Source: Pseudogymnoascus destructans
Taxonomy: Eukaryota > Ascomycota > Leotiomycetes > Thelebolales > Thelebolaceae
Length of the DNA stretch: 64,000 nt
Direction: 5' to 3'
NCBI RefSeq assembly: GCF_001641265.1
Contig: NW_020167530.1
Location: 930,001 to 994,000 of the forward strand
The position numbers and the translations under genes are program-made. A model generated the notes under the pieces. It did no database searches. It saw only the letters and a list, made by a program, of their open reading frames with translations, and had not been told where the DNA came from. Positions 33,389 through 44,458 of the stretch are shown piece after piece; within the stretch, counting starts at the first letter, position 1; every line of letters starts with the position of its first letter.

Positions 33389-34282
33389 CTATAAACTTCT
33401 TCTACGTAACAACCTCTGATCCTCCTCTACCTCCTCTACACTCTGACAAGCATGAGGAGCCGACCTCTGAGGAATGATGAATAAATCATCATCCCCATTA
33501 GGAAGGATGGGTTTGAGGAGGTCAGGATCCCCAACACGGGACTCTCTCTCATAACTCCGAAGGGCCTCAGCCAAGGCATCTAATGAGCCAGCGTCAGTGC
33601 CAAGAATATCACGCCTAATCCGAAGGATTAGGGCAATCTCCCGAGCAAAGAGGCAGCGACGCCCAGCCCGAAGCCACTCATCCTCAGCCTCACGGTAAGT
33701 GAGACCCAAAACTGCCTGTCTCTCACCACTAGCTCCAACCATCTCTACCTCCTTCTCCCCCCAATCCCCCTCATCCCCCTCATCTCCCTCATTTCCCCCA
33801 TCTTTTGCTTCTAAACTCGCTGGGCCCCATGCTGGTGAGGCAGCACCAACAGGGTGGGGCGCAGAGACAACAAGGCAGGGCACAGAGACGACGAGGCGGG
33901 CCGCAGAAACGATGAGGCGGGGCGCAGAGACGACAAGACGGGGTGCAGCAGGAGGAGGACGACCAGCAGCGACACCAGAACCAGCAGCGCCAAGGAAAGA
34001 GCACGACCCTGTACCCGTAAAGTGGGCACAGTTGGTGCAGCGGCCATCAGGGTGGGCAGTAGTGTTTATAGCGCAGCAAGCAAACTCATGCTTTACTGTG
34101 CCTTTCATGCAGTGGGAGCAAGCAGCAAGGGCGACAACAGTGCGAGAATGAGCCATTTCAGCTAAAGCTTGACTCTTTCTAGAGCCTTTGAATTGTTGAA
34201 AGTCGCCTAGAGAAATATCAGGAGGGCCTTCTAGTATGCGTGGTTGTGCCATTACAGCAGGAAACTTTGATGGCGGTGCCAT
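33389..34282 (-). CDS. Passenger gene inside the hAT element: Cys-cluster protein of unknown function
   Basis: An uninterrupted 297-codon frame starts MAPPSKFPAVMAQPRILEGP. It lies between the transposase stop and the right TIR and faces the transposase. It is GC-rich amid AT-rich DNA. Visible features are ALAACSHCMKGTVKHEF followed by CCAINT and RCTNCAHFTGTGSCSF, a Cys cluster (about residues 55-95). This spacing is reminiscent of the fungal DUF3716 family, though I am not certain. Next is a seven-residue repeat (APRLVVS and variants, five copies, encoded by 21-bp DNA repeats at about 33855-33960). An acidic Gly-Asn-Glu-Gly-Asp repeat follows, then a helical C-terminal part (YREAEDEWLRAGRRCLFAREI). 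A DNA- or protein-binding accessory protein is possible. No function is claimed. Confidence 0.65.
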   Translation of the reverse strand: MAPPSKFPAVMAQPRILEGPPDISLGDFQQFKGSRKSQALAEMAHSRTVVALAACSHCMKGTVKHEFACCAINTTAHPDGRCTNCAHFTGTGSCSFLGAAGSGVAAGRPPPAAPRLVVSAPRLIVSAARLVVSVPCLVVSAPHPVGAASPAWGPASLEAKDGGNEGDEGDEGDWGEKEVEMVGASGERQAVLGLTYREAEDEWLRAGRRCLFAREIALILRIRRDILGTDAGSLDALAEALRSYERESRVGDPDLLKPILPNGDDDLFIIPQRSAPHACQSVEEVEEDQRLLRRRSL

Positions 34283-34644
34283 ATTTGCCTATTTTCAAGT
34301 TAGTATATAACATAAAATAGTAATTAATAGTATTATAGATAGTACTATTGTCGTACTTACTGATCTTGCATATAGTAACGATGTAGAAGAAAGAAGAAAG
34401 AAGAAAGGAAGGGCAAAATAGTGAGGTTATAGCTTAACATCATAACAGGCGTTGATAGTACTACAATAAGTAGTACTATCAAAAAAATAGTACTATAATA
34501 AGTAGTACTATCAAAGCAATAGGGGTAACTTAAACACGTGATATTCTACACTATTGTTGTCACGTGATGTCCATATTGTTTATATTGTTTATATTATACT
34601 GTATTGCCAAGCTTTATTAGCGCCATATTGTGGCAATACAATAT

Positions 34645-35119
34645 TGTAACGCTGACTTCTAAACGATAGAAGACACAGAGGTTCTCTTGCGTAAAGGTTT
34701 ACTTATCAGAGGAGGCAGGGGATCAGACACAAAGGCTTCAAGTAACACGTTACTAGTATATAACAAATACTGTATTGAGTTGAGCACGAAGCTCCTATCT
34801 AAGGAAATACTATCTACTTATATAGTGGCGTCGTGCCTAGTGGACTCTTGGGAACTCACTCGAGTCCTCGGAGTCCTGAACTCTTAGGACTCTTCTCATC
34901 ATCCTGCGAGTCCATCACGTGCCTAGTGGACTCCTGGGAACTCACTCGAGTCCTCGGAGTCCTGGACTCTTAGGACTCTTCTCATCATCCTGCGAGTCCG
35001 TCACGTGATACTTTCGGAACTACTATTCCCCGCTGCCCCTCCAGGTACCAGGGCCGGTCTCATGCGACCTCCCTCCTTCCTGTCCTGTAGTTGGCCAGCC
35101 TTCTTGTTCCGTCGTAACA
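34645..35119 (-). mobile_element. 475-bp solo LTR inserted in the hAT element
   Basis: The LTR lies on the minus strand and has TG...CA ends. AATAT is duplicated at 34640-34644 and 35120-35124. Its U5-side 195 bp (34645-34840) matches the LTR at 29787-29984 with only a few differences. The other part is unrelated to that copy and contains an 86-bp tandem duplication (34832-34917 and 34918-35003) rich in GGACTC/GAGTCC words. Because it is flanked by hAT sequence on both sides, it entered after the hAT element. Confidence 0.9.
34832..35003. repeat. 86-bp tandem duplication in the LTR U3-like region
   Basis: Two 86-bp units differ at only about three positions. Each contains GAGTCCTCGGAGTCC and its near-complement, so each could fold. 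Direct duplications in U3 are often promoter or enhancer repeats. Confidence 0.88.
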
Positions 35120-35189
35120 AATATGGGAATTTCCTAGCAATATACTGCCAAGCCGCACTATTGGCAACACTGATAACAACATGGCTTAG

Positions 35190-36216
35190 GAAACTAAGGA
35201 GAAAGAAGATGAGGTTACTTAAGAAGTAATGTAGAGGGAAGATGAGAAGGCTAATGGAATTAGGAAGGTAGGCCTTAAGAATGCCTAGTTGAAGGTTAAG
35301 AGATAGGCTAATGCTATAACTAGGGTATGATTAGAAATGCTATAAGTCTAATACTAATATAGATATAGAAATTTAAGAGTCTTAGATTCTCTATTTAGCA
35401 CCATAAGTAGAATTCGCTAAGGGAACTCTTAAATTATAATGTGTATTAGCCTAGACGCTAGCTTAGAAATTAACCTACAAATTACACCACTAGTTTAGAG
35501 CTCCCTAATTAATGAGTAGTTTGACATTGACGCCTATGAGCCTAAGATAGAGCCTTGGCTTAACCTAGAATTAAGCCTAGGGCTAAATCCTAGAGCAAAC
35601 CTAAGAGCAAACCTAAGAGCAAACCTAAGAGCAAAACTAAGAGCAAGCAAACCCTAGAGCAAACCCTAGAGCAAACCCTAGAGTGAGCCCTAGAGCAAGC
35701 TTGAGCATAGGAGCTAGAGCTAGGCTTAGCCTAGCCTAGAATTAAGCCTAGAATTAAGGTTAGGGTTATATAATCTACCTAGAAAGCAAGGGTATGAATG
35801 GTGCAGAAGTATTCTAAGAAGCATGATATCTAGCACTTTGATATTAGGGCAATAGCCTCCTTAAAGGTTCTAAGAGAAGATAGGACATCAACTAATAATA
35901 AGCAGCTCTTTATGTGTATATTAGATGAGCCTTACTCTTATAGGTATAAGGTTGTAACTTTATCTAGTATTATTAAACACCTTATTCCTACTAAAGAGCT
36001 AGGGGCTATAGAGCAAGCTCTATGGTTAGATATTATTATTCCTAATTCTACAAAGGAAGTCACACTTATGCTAGCTGCAAGAGAGGCTTCTACAAGTGCA
36101 TAGGTAGGAGTATCATGTCAATGTAAAGGGGCTTGTAATACAAAGCGATGTAGGTGCTATAAAGAGGATAGGCAGTGTAGCGTACACTGCCATAAGGATG
36201 ACCATGATTGCGGAAA
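35190..36216 (+). pseudogene. Decayed transposon integrase with C-terminal CXC tail
   Basis: AT-rich, stop-rich sequence. The recognisable part, at about 35820-36215, reads RAIASLKVLREDRTSTNN and YSYRYKVVTLSSIIKHLIP. It ends VSCQCKGACNTKRCRC then YKEDRQCSVHCHKDDHDC, a Cys-rich CXC tail as found at the end of some integrase-type transposon proteins. A tandem CTAAGAGCAAAC / AAACCCTAGAGC repeat occupies about 35585-35700. The dense TAG/TAA content suggests repeat-induced or similar C-to-T mutation. Element boundaries are unknown. Confidence 0.55.
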
Positions 36217-36221
36217 CCTAT

Positions 36222-36350
36222 TGTAATGATGTACGGTTACGCTCGCGCTACATCCCACTGAGCCAAAAAGACTACAGTATTCCGGCTCGCCCGGAATACG
36301 CGTAACATGCTTTATATACCACATGTACTGTAACGGCGGCACCCGTTACA
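36222..36350 (-). mobile_element. 129-bp solo LTR of the miniature retroelement family
   Basis: On the minus strand it reads TGTAACGGGTGCCGCCGTTA...CATCATTACA and matches the LTRs at 29217 and about 29990. CCTAT is repeated on each side (36217-36221 and 36351-36355), an exact 5-bp target duplication. It landed at the end of the integrase tail fragment. Confidence 0.9.
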
Positions 36351-36355
36351 CCTAT

Positions 36356-39300
36356 CAGGTCTAACTATTCGAACAAAATTAGCTCTGGTTGATAGGCCTA
36401 GGAGGAAGCGGGCCAGAGCTGATACAGTAGGAAACATAGTTTAGATCAATATACTATTTCTACTCTTACTTGCTACTCTTACTCCTACTATTCGCGACTA
36501 ACCCATTCGCGAACAGGCATATTCGTGGTTGGGTCAACCCATTCGGAACATATCTAACAATCTCAGAACTGAATACCACCTCAACAACGACAATGCGTAT
36601 GGTGTTCTCGTACTTTGGATACTGCAGCGTGTGCATTGATCCGACAAACCGAGGGCTGATGGTTGGATGTGGGGTCTTCACTCAATGGGTCTAGAGTCTC
36701 CAAGCATCCCCAGAATGAAGTATTCACCCCACCAGCAACTTAGCCGGCCTTCTCGAACCCTGTTCCATTATCCAGCTAACGACTCATCCCAGTGACCTAA
36801 TACTGAAGCGGACTCTTCCCCCAACATGATTTTCGCCCCAATATTCACTTCCATCGCTCTTTCCCTTCAGGCAGAAAGCTGCAACTGCAACCCCAGACGA
36901 GGATTACCGCCTGGAGGAAAGGAACGATCCACCTGTCACGCCACATGCACGCAGGATGGGGTGGCAAAAGAGCTGAGTGAGAGAGCGAGCTAGAGCTGAG
37001 AGCTACGCGCGGATGATCTGTGGCATGTACAGTGCAAGCATGGCAGCTGATATATTGAGTCGCCAAGTCGGCTTACAGTTGCTTCTGGGAATACCCGGTA
37101 GTGCTCTACTAGATGATAATCTGGGGCGTGTTCCAGAAATATAATTGTCTTGGCCGAAGCCTGTCTGCGTAGCACATACCTGGGTATATGCGTACATGGC
37201 GCCTGCATCTCGTAGTTGATTGTGGTCTGCTATCTCCGATTCTTCCCCCTATTCGTTGAGGTTGCTACTGATCCTCCAGTTCATTTCCTATTCGTTCAGC
37301 CATCCATCCTGTTCCCTGAAGTCTCCCGGAGTCGGCTCGTTTCTTGCAATACTGATTTCACTCCTACGGTATTCGTTCTGACTACTATGGATTCTGTTCC
37401 CTGAAGCTTTGGTTCCGGGGGAGTGGCTCACTCCATATAGGATTGGTTTTATTCCTACAGCATTTGTTCAGACTTCTAAGCTTTGGGCTCGGAGAAGCGG
37501 CTTGATTCTTACAGCATTGGTTTTTTTCCAAGTAGTTCAAACTGCTACAGATCCTGTTCTCTAAAGGTTGGAGGAGTTGCTCGTTTCTTACAGTATTGGT
37601 TCTATTCCCATTCGTTCTGACCACTACAGATCCTGTTTATCTGGGTTCTGGGGGCTGAAAATCGATTTTGCGCCCCTCGGCTACACAACGCAGATTTCAT
37701 GGATGTTGATAAGCTGATCAGGTTAGAGTGAGATGACGAGCTCATCCATAACTTCTCTGCAGGCGGTCGCTATTTGCAGGCCAGTGAGAGGCGGCGAGCC
37801 CATGCATGGATTTTCTAAGGAGTCATGGTGAGCTTATCAATGGCTTTGATCAGGTTACTTACTCTTCTGCTTATAATTGTTTGGATTTTTTTTTTGGGGG
37901 GGGGGACAAGCCCCATGACCAACGTACATTCTTTTGAAGGAATGGAAAACATGGAAGACACGTGCGGACTCACACGGCATGGATTATAACTTGCATGATG
38001 CGAGTCGGCCTTGTTGAATTTGGTACCATGCCCATGATGCTCCCTGGCAGTATCGCTGTTCGACATGATTCCCAACAATGCGATACTGACTCGCAGCTGC
38101 CAACAAATGGATCATTCAATCTGCAGCCCGATGAAGTGGGTGTGGACGATGGGCGGCTGTCCAACGTGTGTTTTGGATGATTTGGCATGATTTGCTATAG
38201 GAAATGAGGGGAAGATAGTAGAGAGACTTCGAGATATTACGCGCTTGCGTCGTGGTTTTCTGCTATTCGCCAAGAATCCTTCTGATGGCGCTCGTTGTCA
38301 GCCACAAGCTCGGCGTCTAGATGATGGCGTGCAGCCGCGCGCTGAGAAATGGCCATCGAAATGGCCAGCCTAGTTGGCGTTTCTATTGGAAACTCTGCTG
38401 AAGGTTCGTGAGCCAGTCAGACGACAGTCTTGAATCTTCACCAACACACGCTTCTGAGTTGAACAGAGGCTGGCGGCAACTGGTGTTGGAGCACGGGCCA
38501 TAGAAGACCGGATACCGCGCGCTCTGTGAAGCTCTGCTTCGTCTTCTGGCGCCAATCTGCTATTAACGGCGAGGAGGTCGTCGACACTGGATCTCGTTGA
38601 TTCGCGCCCGTCACAGACCAAAATATAACTCTGTTTATCTGCATGGCCTACTTTGACGGCCGCCCTCAGTTGGCACTTTGACACTACATAAGCAAGGGAA
38701 ATGCCCAGTATTGTGACATCTAAGCAAGAACCTCATTAGACACTCTGTTCTGGCATAACTTGTACACTCGGGATCAGCGTCTATTTGCTGGATCTGTTGG
38801 TTGTCTCGCCTCACTCAAGCCACCCGTCTTCCCCGTCCTCCCAACGAAAGTTGCCCTTTTCCATCCGCCACGCCTCTACCACATTGAAGCCACGACGCCC
38901 TCGAGTTACTCTGGATAGTACCGCCGGCCAACCTGTCCAACTCCCCAATTCCAACTGCAGCGCAGCCAACAAGTGACGCTCCTCTCCAACCACAAAATAT
39001 CGCGCAGCAGCAAGGCCGTACTTCGATACATAGCTGGATTATTGGCCCAAATAGTGCAGAGACCCCGTCCAGACCACCTTCTGTCTCATTGGCCCAAAGA
39101 CCAAAGAGTTGTTAGCCGCCGGGGGACTGAGTGCCAAGTATAGTACTGGCGCACATACGCATTCTCGACCTGTCCAATCACAAGCAAAACGCGGAAGTCA
39201 CAGGCCAATCACGCGCGGGTATCTGCAGGCGACGCTCAAGCTCGACACTACAGTTCCACATTCACACTTTGACGATCTCTTCTCCTCATCCACCGTCTCC

Positions 39301-40129
39301 CCGATTATCGTCGCCTTCACATTCATCTTTGCCGTCTTCGTCTTCGTCTTCGTCTTCGTCTTCGTCTTCATCGCCATATCCAACGACCTCTCTTGCGCGC
39401 TCTCTTCAACGCGTCAACAGTACGAATCAACAACAGATCCCAGATCTATATCGAGCTCAATCATAGATCCTTCGCCCTCGACCTAAAACGCGGCCAAGAA
39501 CCAACGGGCGCTCTATTGCACCCACACGACTGGGCGACCCACTACCCACAAACAGAAACCCGCAATCCCACCCTGGCGCCATTCGCGACCTACTGATTGG
39601 CGTGTCGCTTACTTCCCAGCAGAGGCAAAGTACCGTTTCTTGTCAACTATCGCCTTTCATTGGCTCTTGTCTCGCATACCCTTCCCCATTGCCGCCCTCA
39701 TCACTTGCCAGCGCTTGACCAGGGGGACCAACTGAACGAACAAAGTTGCCACCTGCGTCCAACTGCGACCAGTCCTGCAAACCTACGATCCCTCTATCAT
39801 TCACTGCTCACTCGCCCTGACTTGCCCGCGTTACTGCTCCTTGCGCCCCTCGTTGTTGCTATATCTGGCCGCTACTTCATACTCCAAACACTGCTGCGCC
39901 AGCTTGTTGACCTGGTCCACCCTTGTCACAGGGAAACATTCATCTCACCCAGGCCCACCCGCCCCCTCTGTTTCCCTATAACTATCCAGCCGTCACGATC
40001 ACTTCATCTTTACGGACCACTGCTACGGTTTCGCTCCAAGGTGCCTTGCGTCTCGCATCTTGCCTCATCTCCCATCCCGAGTCATTCACGACGCCCAAGG
40101 ACACTCGCTTCAACAGTCGAATACTCAAA
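36356..40129. other. Long gene-poor intergenic region
   Basis: I find no gene I would defend. A diverged tandem repeat of roughly 90 bp, with phrases like CTGTTCCCTGAAG and TTCTTACAGCATTGG, covers about 37216-37640. An A/T plus G homopolymer pair is at 37889-37907. The last kilobase (39000-40129) is pyrimidine-rich and becomes the leader of the gene at 40130. Frames at 37815-38190 and 38370-38684 show no domain. Confidence 0.45.
39329..39372. repeat. TCTTCG microsatellite
   Basis: About six tandem TCTTCG/GTCTTC units in the pyrimidine-rich upstream region of the next gene. Confidence 0.85.
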
Positions 40130-40813
40130 ATGGTCGCCTCAACGACCACCCGCCCGACGCTGCCAAAGCTGAAGACGCCTCAGACAGCGTCGTTTCCTTC
40201 TCCATTCCCCTCTGAACTCAGCGCGCGGTCTGCTCGCACGCCTCTCTCCGCCTTTCCCGACTACATCAAGATCGAGTGCAATTCCAAGACCCCTATCACC
40301 CCGCCATCCGCCTACCTCGACTTCCTCAAGAGCATGGCTTCACCCGTCGTAGCTGACAAGCCCAAGTCTGGCTCAACAACTCCCTCCTCCGCCGCCCACT
40401 CCGACGGCGGCTCTACCACCTCAGTCTCACCCATCACCGACGATGACCACACCCTCTCACACAAATCCCCCGCGCCCTCGCCCTTTGTCTACCCCACTTC
40501 CGCCCCCTCCACCTCTCGCATCCGCCTCCGCATACCACCCTCCCCCGCCTTCTCTCTAAAGGACGCCCGCTCCCCGCTCAGCGCAAACCCATACAGCGCA
40601 CACCCTATGAGCGCCACCAGCATCCGCTCCCCCTTCAGCGCCCGCAGTCCTCACGACTGGGATATCGCGCTCAAGGGACGCTGGTTCGATGTCAGGAGCC
40701 CGAAGACGAGCCGTGGCGGCGTAAAACAAATACGTGAGATTGTCACGCGCACCGTCACATATACGCCGAGAATGAGCGCGGCGCCGAAGGGGAAGAGGAG
40801 GAAGATCGAGTAG
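40130..40813 (+). CDS. Conserved-looking basic Ser/Pro-rich protein of unknown function
   Basis: The frame is open from 39923, but the ATG at 40130 (CTCAAAATGG) has the better context and opens MVASTTTRPTLPKLKTPQTA, giving 227 residues. Features are KTPITPPSAYLDFLKSM at about 60-76, a Ser/Pro/Thr-rich disordered middle with many SP sites, RIRLRIPPSPAF, and a basic C-terminus (GGVKQIREIVTRTVTYTPRM then PKGKRRKIE) that looks like a nuclear localisation signal. Several SP/TP sites suggest kinase targets. I recognise the general layout from other filamentous ascomycetes but cannot name a function. The long pyrimidine-rich leader suggests a strong promoter. Confidence 0.75.
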   Translation: MVASTTTRPTLPKLKTPQTASFPSPFPSELSARSARTPLSAFPDYIKIECNSKTPITPPSAYLDFLKSMASPVVADKPKSGSTTPSSAAHSDGGSTTSVSPITDDDHTLSHKSPAPSPFVYPTSAPSTSRIRLRIPPSPAFSLKDARSPLSANPYSAHPMSATSIRSPFSARSPHDWDIALKGRWFDVRSPKTSRGGVKQIREIVTRTVTYTPRMSAAPKGKRRKIE

Positions 40814-41648
40814 AGAGTTACAGACGACTATGACTATGGGGAACCTCACTGGATCGCTAGATCGATACCGGGCAGGGAAGTTGCATCAACTGCCCAATTA
40901 CCACGGATTTGGGCCGTGGATACGGAAATCAACACATTAATTTAAGATGCGCTGGACACATCGCACACTATCTACTACCTTATTTATCCATCACATCGAA
41001 CTATATACCTCTCGGACACGGAAGGAAAACGGATTGTTTTTCACTCTAACGAGCCACGCACGCAACGCATGCGCTCGAGGAACGCTCGGCTTCAGGCCTG
41101 GAGCACTCTGAGCAGCTGGGGGCGGGGTTGGGGTGGGAGGGGGGTATTTTGTCTCCCGTCTGCCTATGCTACGTATGCTGGGACGGGATGGCGGGAGCTG
41201 GCGTTTTATGGGAGTGTGCTTTTGGAGTTCGTTTTGGGGGGGAATATACGGGGGTCAACGGGAGGCATACATGCTATGTCATTGCGTGGAGTAGGGGGGT
41301 TCGATGCCCGTACATCGCCAGAAATGAAGATTCGTATATCAAGCAACTACCTGTCGTCCACATCGTGTTTTGTCTCTTCCCTCCTCTAACAACCAAACAA
41401 ACAAGTAAATAGAACCCAATATGCGACCATTCCTCCCTAAACAGCCGGTCGCCATGGCCTCGACCAACCAACCCACGACCATACCTGCAGCCAGCAACGT
41501 GCCCAAGCTCCCGCTGCGACCGCCACCACATCGCCATCTCGTTTGCCCTCAGCGCGCAGCATCGTGCATACACACAACACAACCACCCATCTACTTACTC
41601 GTCCTTACACATCGCGGATACAGCTCATGGGCCGAGCCCCATAGTTGG
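40814..41648. other. Intergenic region
   Basis: No credible gene. AT-rich 3' flank of the previous gene, then a short G-rich patch at 41110-41300. Confidence 0.4.
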
Positions 41649-41999
41649 TTACCAGAGGCGGTTGCCCCCTGGGTTATAACAATTGCCATAGTGTCGACCG
41701 CTGTGGACCACGCCTGTGGCTTTACGGTCTTTATCACAGGCGACAGTAACGGCAGGGTTGTTCCATCCCATATCACAGTAACCACTCTTGTGGCTGCTGG
41801 CAAGGGTTCCACAGTCGGTAGCAAAGATTGTAGGCTGGATCCAGAGAACTCCCGCCCCTTGAGGGGTTTGATCATTGACCATATAGGTGTAGCCAACACC
41901 GACTTCGTTGGCCTTGCATACTTGGTAAGCCGTGCTGAATGTTGGTAAGGCGAAGAGAAGCTAGAGCATAGCCAGCGGGGTGGTAGTTGTGAACCGCAT
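41649..41999 (-). pseudogene. Small secreted cysteine-containing protein with a stop in the signal peptide
   Basis: From ATG at 41999 the frame reads MRFTTTTPLAML, then TAG, then LLFALPTFSTAYQVCKANE and on without a stop to 41649, 116 codons in all. The interruption sits in the hydrophobic core of an otherwise good signal peptide. The mature part has five Cys (VCKA, TDCG, GYCD, ACDK, NCYN) and no known domain. It is the size and style of a fungal secreted effector or small wall protein. A single CAG-to-TAG change explains the break. A downstream Met (41882, MVNDQT) would lack secretion. It could be an allele-level loss or a sequencing error. Confidence 0.6.
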
Positions 42000-43094
42000 G
42001 ATGATAACAGTGTGGTTCGTTTTGGTTGTAAGATGAGGCTCTGGAGAGGCGTGCTATAACAAAAGGATATAAAACGCAGCATTTACTATCTTATATAGAC
42101 ATACTTGATGCTCCTGAAGGGATATTTGCTGAAGAATTATCCAAACACTTAGCCGGTTAAAATTACTTTTCTCCAATAACTAACAAAGCCAAGGCCCCCA
42201 TGAGCGAATGCAGTATTTAATATCTTAATTAGGCATACTTGACGCCCTCGAGAGAATATTTACTGGAGGAATATCTCAACACTTAGGCGGTTGGTATTAC
42301 TTCTTTCCACTCTCCAACAAAGCCAAGGCCCTGATGAGCAACCATCTGTGCATACCAATAGTTACTAACAAACAAAACGCAAGAAAAAAACCCTCGTCCC
42401 TACAGCCCAGCTGTGCACCCATCACCCTCCCTCTAGTCCACCCAGCTCACCCCGCCAAAACCCCCTAAAAGCAGCACCACCACCCCCCAGTCCCACGCCG
42501 GTACGTACCCGCACCCCCCTCCCGGCGGCTACAGGATCACCCACGGCGCTAGAATCCCGTGTGCGCGTTCTGATTGGTTTCTTTTAATAAGCTAATGGTG
42601 TGGGGGGAGCAGACCGGGGACAGGGATGGTGAGGGGTGGGTATTTTTAGCTTGGGATGCGGGCGTGAGTTTTAGGAGTCGCTGTGAAACGCGGTTAGAGT
42701 TTCATGGAGGGTTATTTTTGGTGTTTCAATCGCTCCTGTTGTTTCGAGGTGTATCGGGATCCTGTAACTGCGGTGCAGGATTGCCAGAAGCAGAGTAGAG
42801 GAGCGAGGAAGGCTCGGCCGTCACGTTGTTGGACCTGGGATGGAAGTCCCAGCCCAGACAATACACGGGACACGTGATTGTTAGCTTTCAGGATGGCGTT
42901 CGTGTGGTGGTTATCACAATTGGAGTAGCATCATCACTATCACATATGCTCGCTGCCGAGTTCATCACAGCACACCGATAGTTCCTGTTTGTCCCAAGCT
43001 ACTCTACGCCCACCTCATGCCTAGGGGTAGAGATATATGGGGACACGTGATTGTTAAGGAGGTGTTTCGTGGCGTTACTATTACATAACTACTA
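42000..43094. other. Gene-poor region with a tandem segmental duplication
   Basis: No gene. An approximately 130-bp segment is duplicated in tandem (listed next). GGACACGTGATTGTTA occurs at about 42868 and 43039, suggesting another diverged duplication. At about 42560 composition switches sharply from C-rich to G-rich. Confidence 0.45.
42079..42340. repeat. Diverged tandem duplication of about 130 bp
   Basis: The two units (about 42079-42207 and 42209-42340) share CATACTTGAYGC and AACAAAGCCAAGGCCC and align along their length with perhaps 20-25 percent differences, many of them C/T or A/G transitions. Confidence 0.8.
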
Positions 43095-43299
43095 ATCATG
43101 GGTGGAAGCAAAGTGCGTTCGTGAGATGATGTGGAAGCAAAATGCGTTCGCGACTACTAAATATTATAGGTACCTTTACATAGTAAATTGTACGCAACGT
43201 AACTTAAGGTAATAAAAAGATAGAAGTGTAGTTGAATTTTTAGAATAAAAATATATAAACTACCTTAAATGCTCTAACACAATGTGAAAGAAGGTTCGT

Positions 43300-43990
43300 T
43301 TTCTATCACCAATTCCTTTGGCATCTCAAGTCAAGGGACGGCAGCGATCTCATCCGACTCCCCGCAAGAGAGTGAAGAGGTTCCAATCCATGTATTCCCT
43401 AATCCATAGGTCCCTCCAGAAGCCACTCTTGGCCCACGGATACGCCGCCGCGATGAGGAACGCTCTTTGGGTATCAGATGAGCTAGGTCAATGGCCAGAC
43501 AACGTCCCTGGAGAATGCGTTAGAGGACGTGTGTCCTTGTATGGATACATCCAGGGCACAGAGATGACCAGATATTCACCGTACAAAAAAATGCTACACT
43601 CTCGAGATGGCGAGCTCTTATCTTCCAGACTAACCACGAGTACTTCGACGGGATAGAGGACGTAGCCCTGCGCACGCTCGATCCAGGGCTGATGACGCAG
43701 GCTTCAAAATGATCGTCTGGATCATCCACAACCTGATTCACTTACACCCCCGCTGCACATTCGCGAAATACATGCTAGTCGCCAGCGGCGCCAACACATA
43801 CACATTCGACGTCTTCGACGCCGTCTCCGAAACCCCAAAACCCGCGCTGACCTCCTGAAGCTGAAGGCCAACTGTCGCCAGACCGTATGGGACCACGGGT
43901 ATCTCGAGCTGCACGTCGGAAGACGTCTCAACGAGGTGGCAAGATGCTTTAGCCCCCACACCATTTGTCCTATACATCCCTGTTAGACAC
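43300..43990 (+). pseudogene. Broken coding region of unknown family inside the TIR element
   Basis: Protein-like pieces change frame: RVKRFQSMYSLIHRSLQKPL, then TNHEYFDGIEDVALRTLDPG with ASKMIVWIIHNLIHLHPR, then VWDHGYLELHVGRRLNEVARCFSPHTIC. Their quality suggests a once functional gene with frameshifts or unmarked introns. I do not recognise the family. Confidence 0.4.
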
Positions 43991-44458
43991 GATGCCCCGA
44001 AAGGCAGCTTCGCACCGTAGATGCTGGGGACTATGGAATATGATTAAAGGAGTTCGAGGTAGAAGGAGCCTCGCATCTTGTTGAGAGATGGCAGAGCAAG
44101 CGTTCTCGAGGGACCATAGTTACCTCTGATATCAGCTGAAAACACCGCTTCATCTCAGTTGTTACCACTCACATGGGTGAGGATGACAAGGCCAAGGGGG
44201 TTCTGTCTCTCATCGCCCCCGTAGGTTTCTACGAACCACACTCCTGAAATATCATTGGAAGCTTGAGCCTTGCGGAGGGGCACTGCCCCGAAGACTGACA
44301 CGGATCGACGCGGATGATGTGATTGGAAATCCAAGTCATCCTGCATGAAGGAGCTCTATAAGAAGGTGGCCCTCCCACTTCTGAAGAGCAAGAATTCCTT
44401 CATCTTCATTCTTCGTCCTTCATCGTCATCCTTCGTTCAAGTCCATCACAAGATCAAC

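Larger units (their letters stand above)
30126..35172 (+). mobile_element. hAT transposon with intact ends and 8-bp target duplication
   Basis: The left end CAGTGTTGCCAGTAGT and the right end ACTATTGGCAACACTG (ending 35172) are near-perfect inverted repeats. ATAACAAC is duplicated at 30118-30125 and 35173-35180, the 8-bp signature of hAT elements. Subterminal GGCAATAT words are dense on both sides. The transposase lies in two remnants at 30411-31320 and 32981-33170. The middle is replaced by unrelated retroelement-like sequence. A second, intact gene lies on the opposite strand at 33389-34282. A solo LTR sits at 34645-35119. Confidence 0.92.

Noticed and set aside
37889..37907. Poly-T/poly-G junction as a possible assembly join
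   Set aside because: Flanking sequence is continuous in character and homopolymers of this size occur elsewhere in the window.
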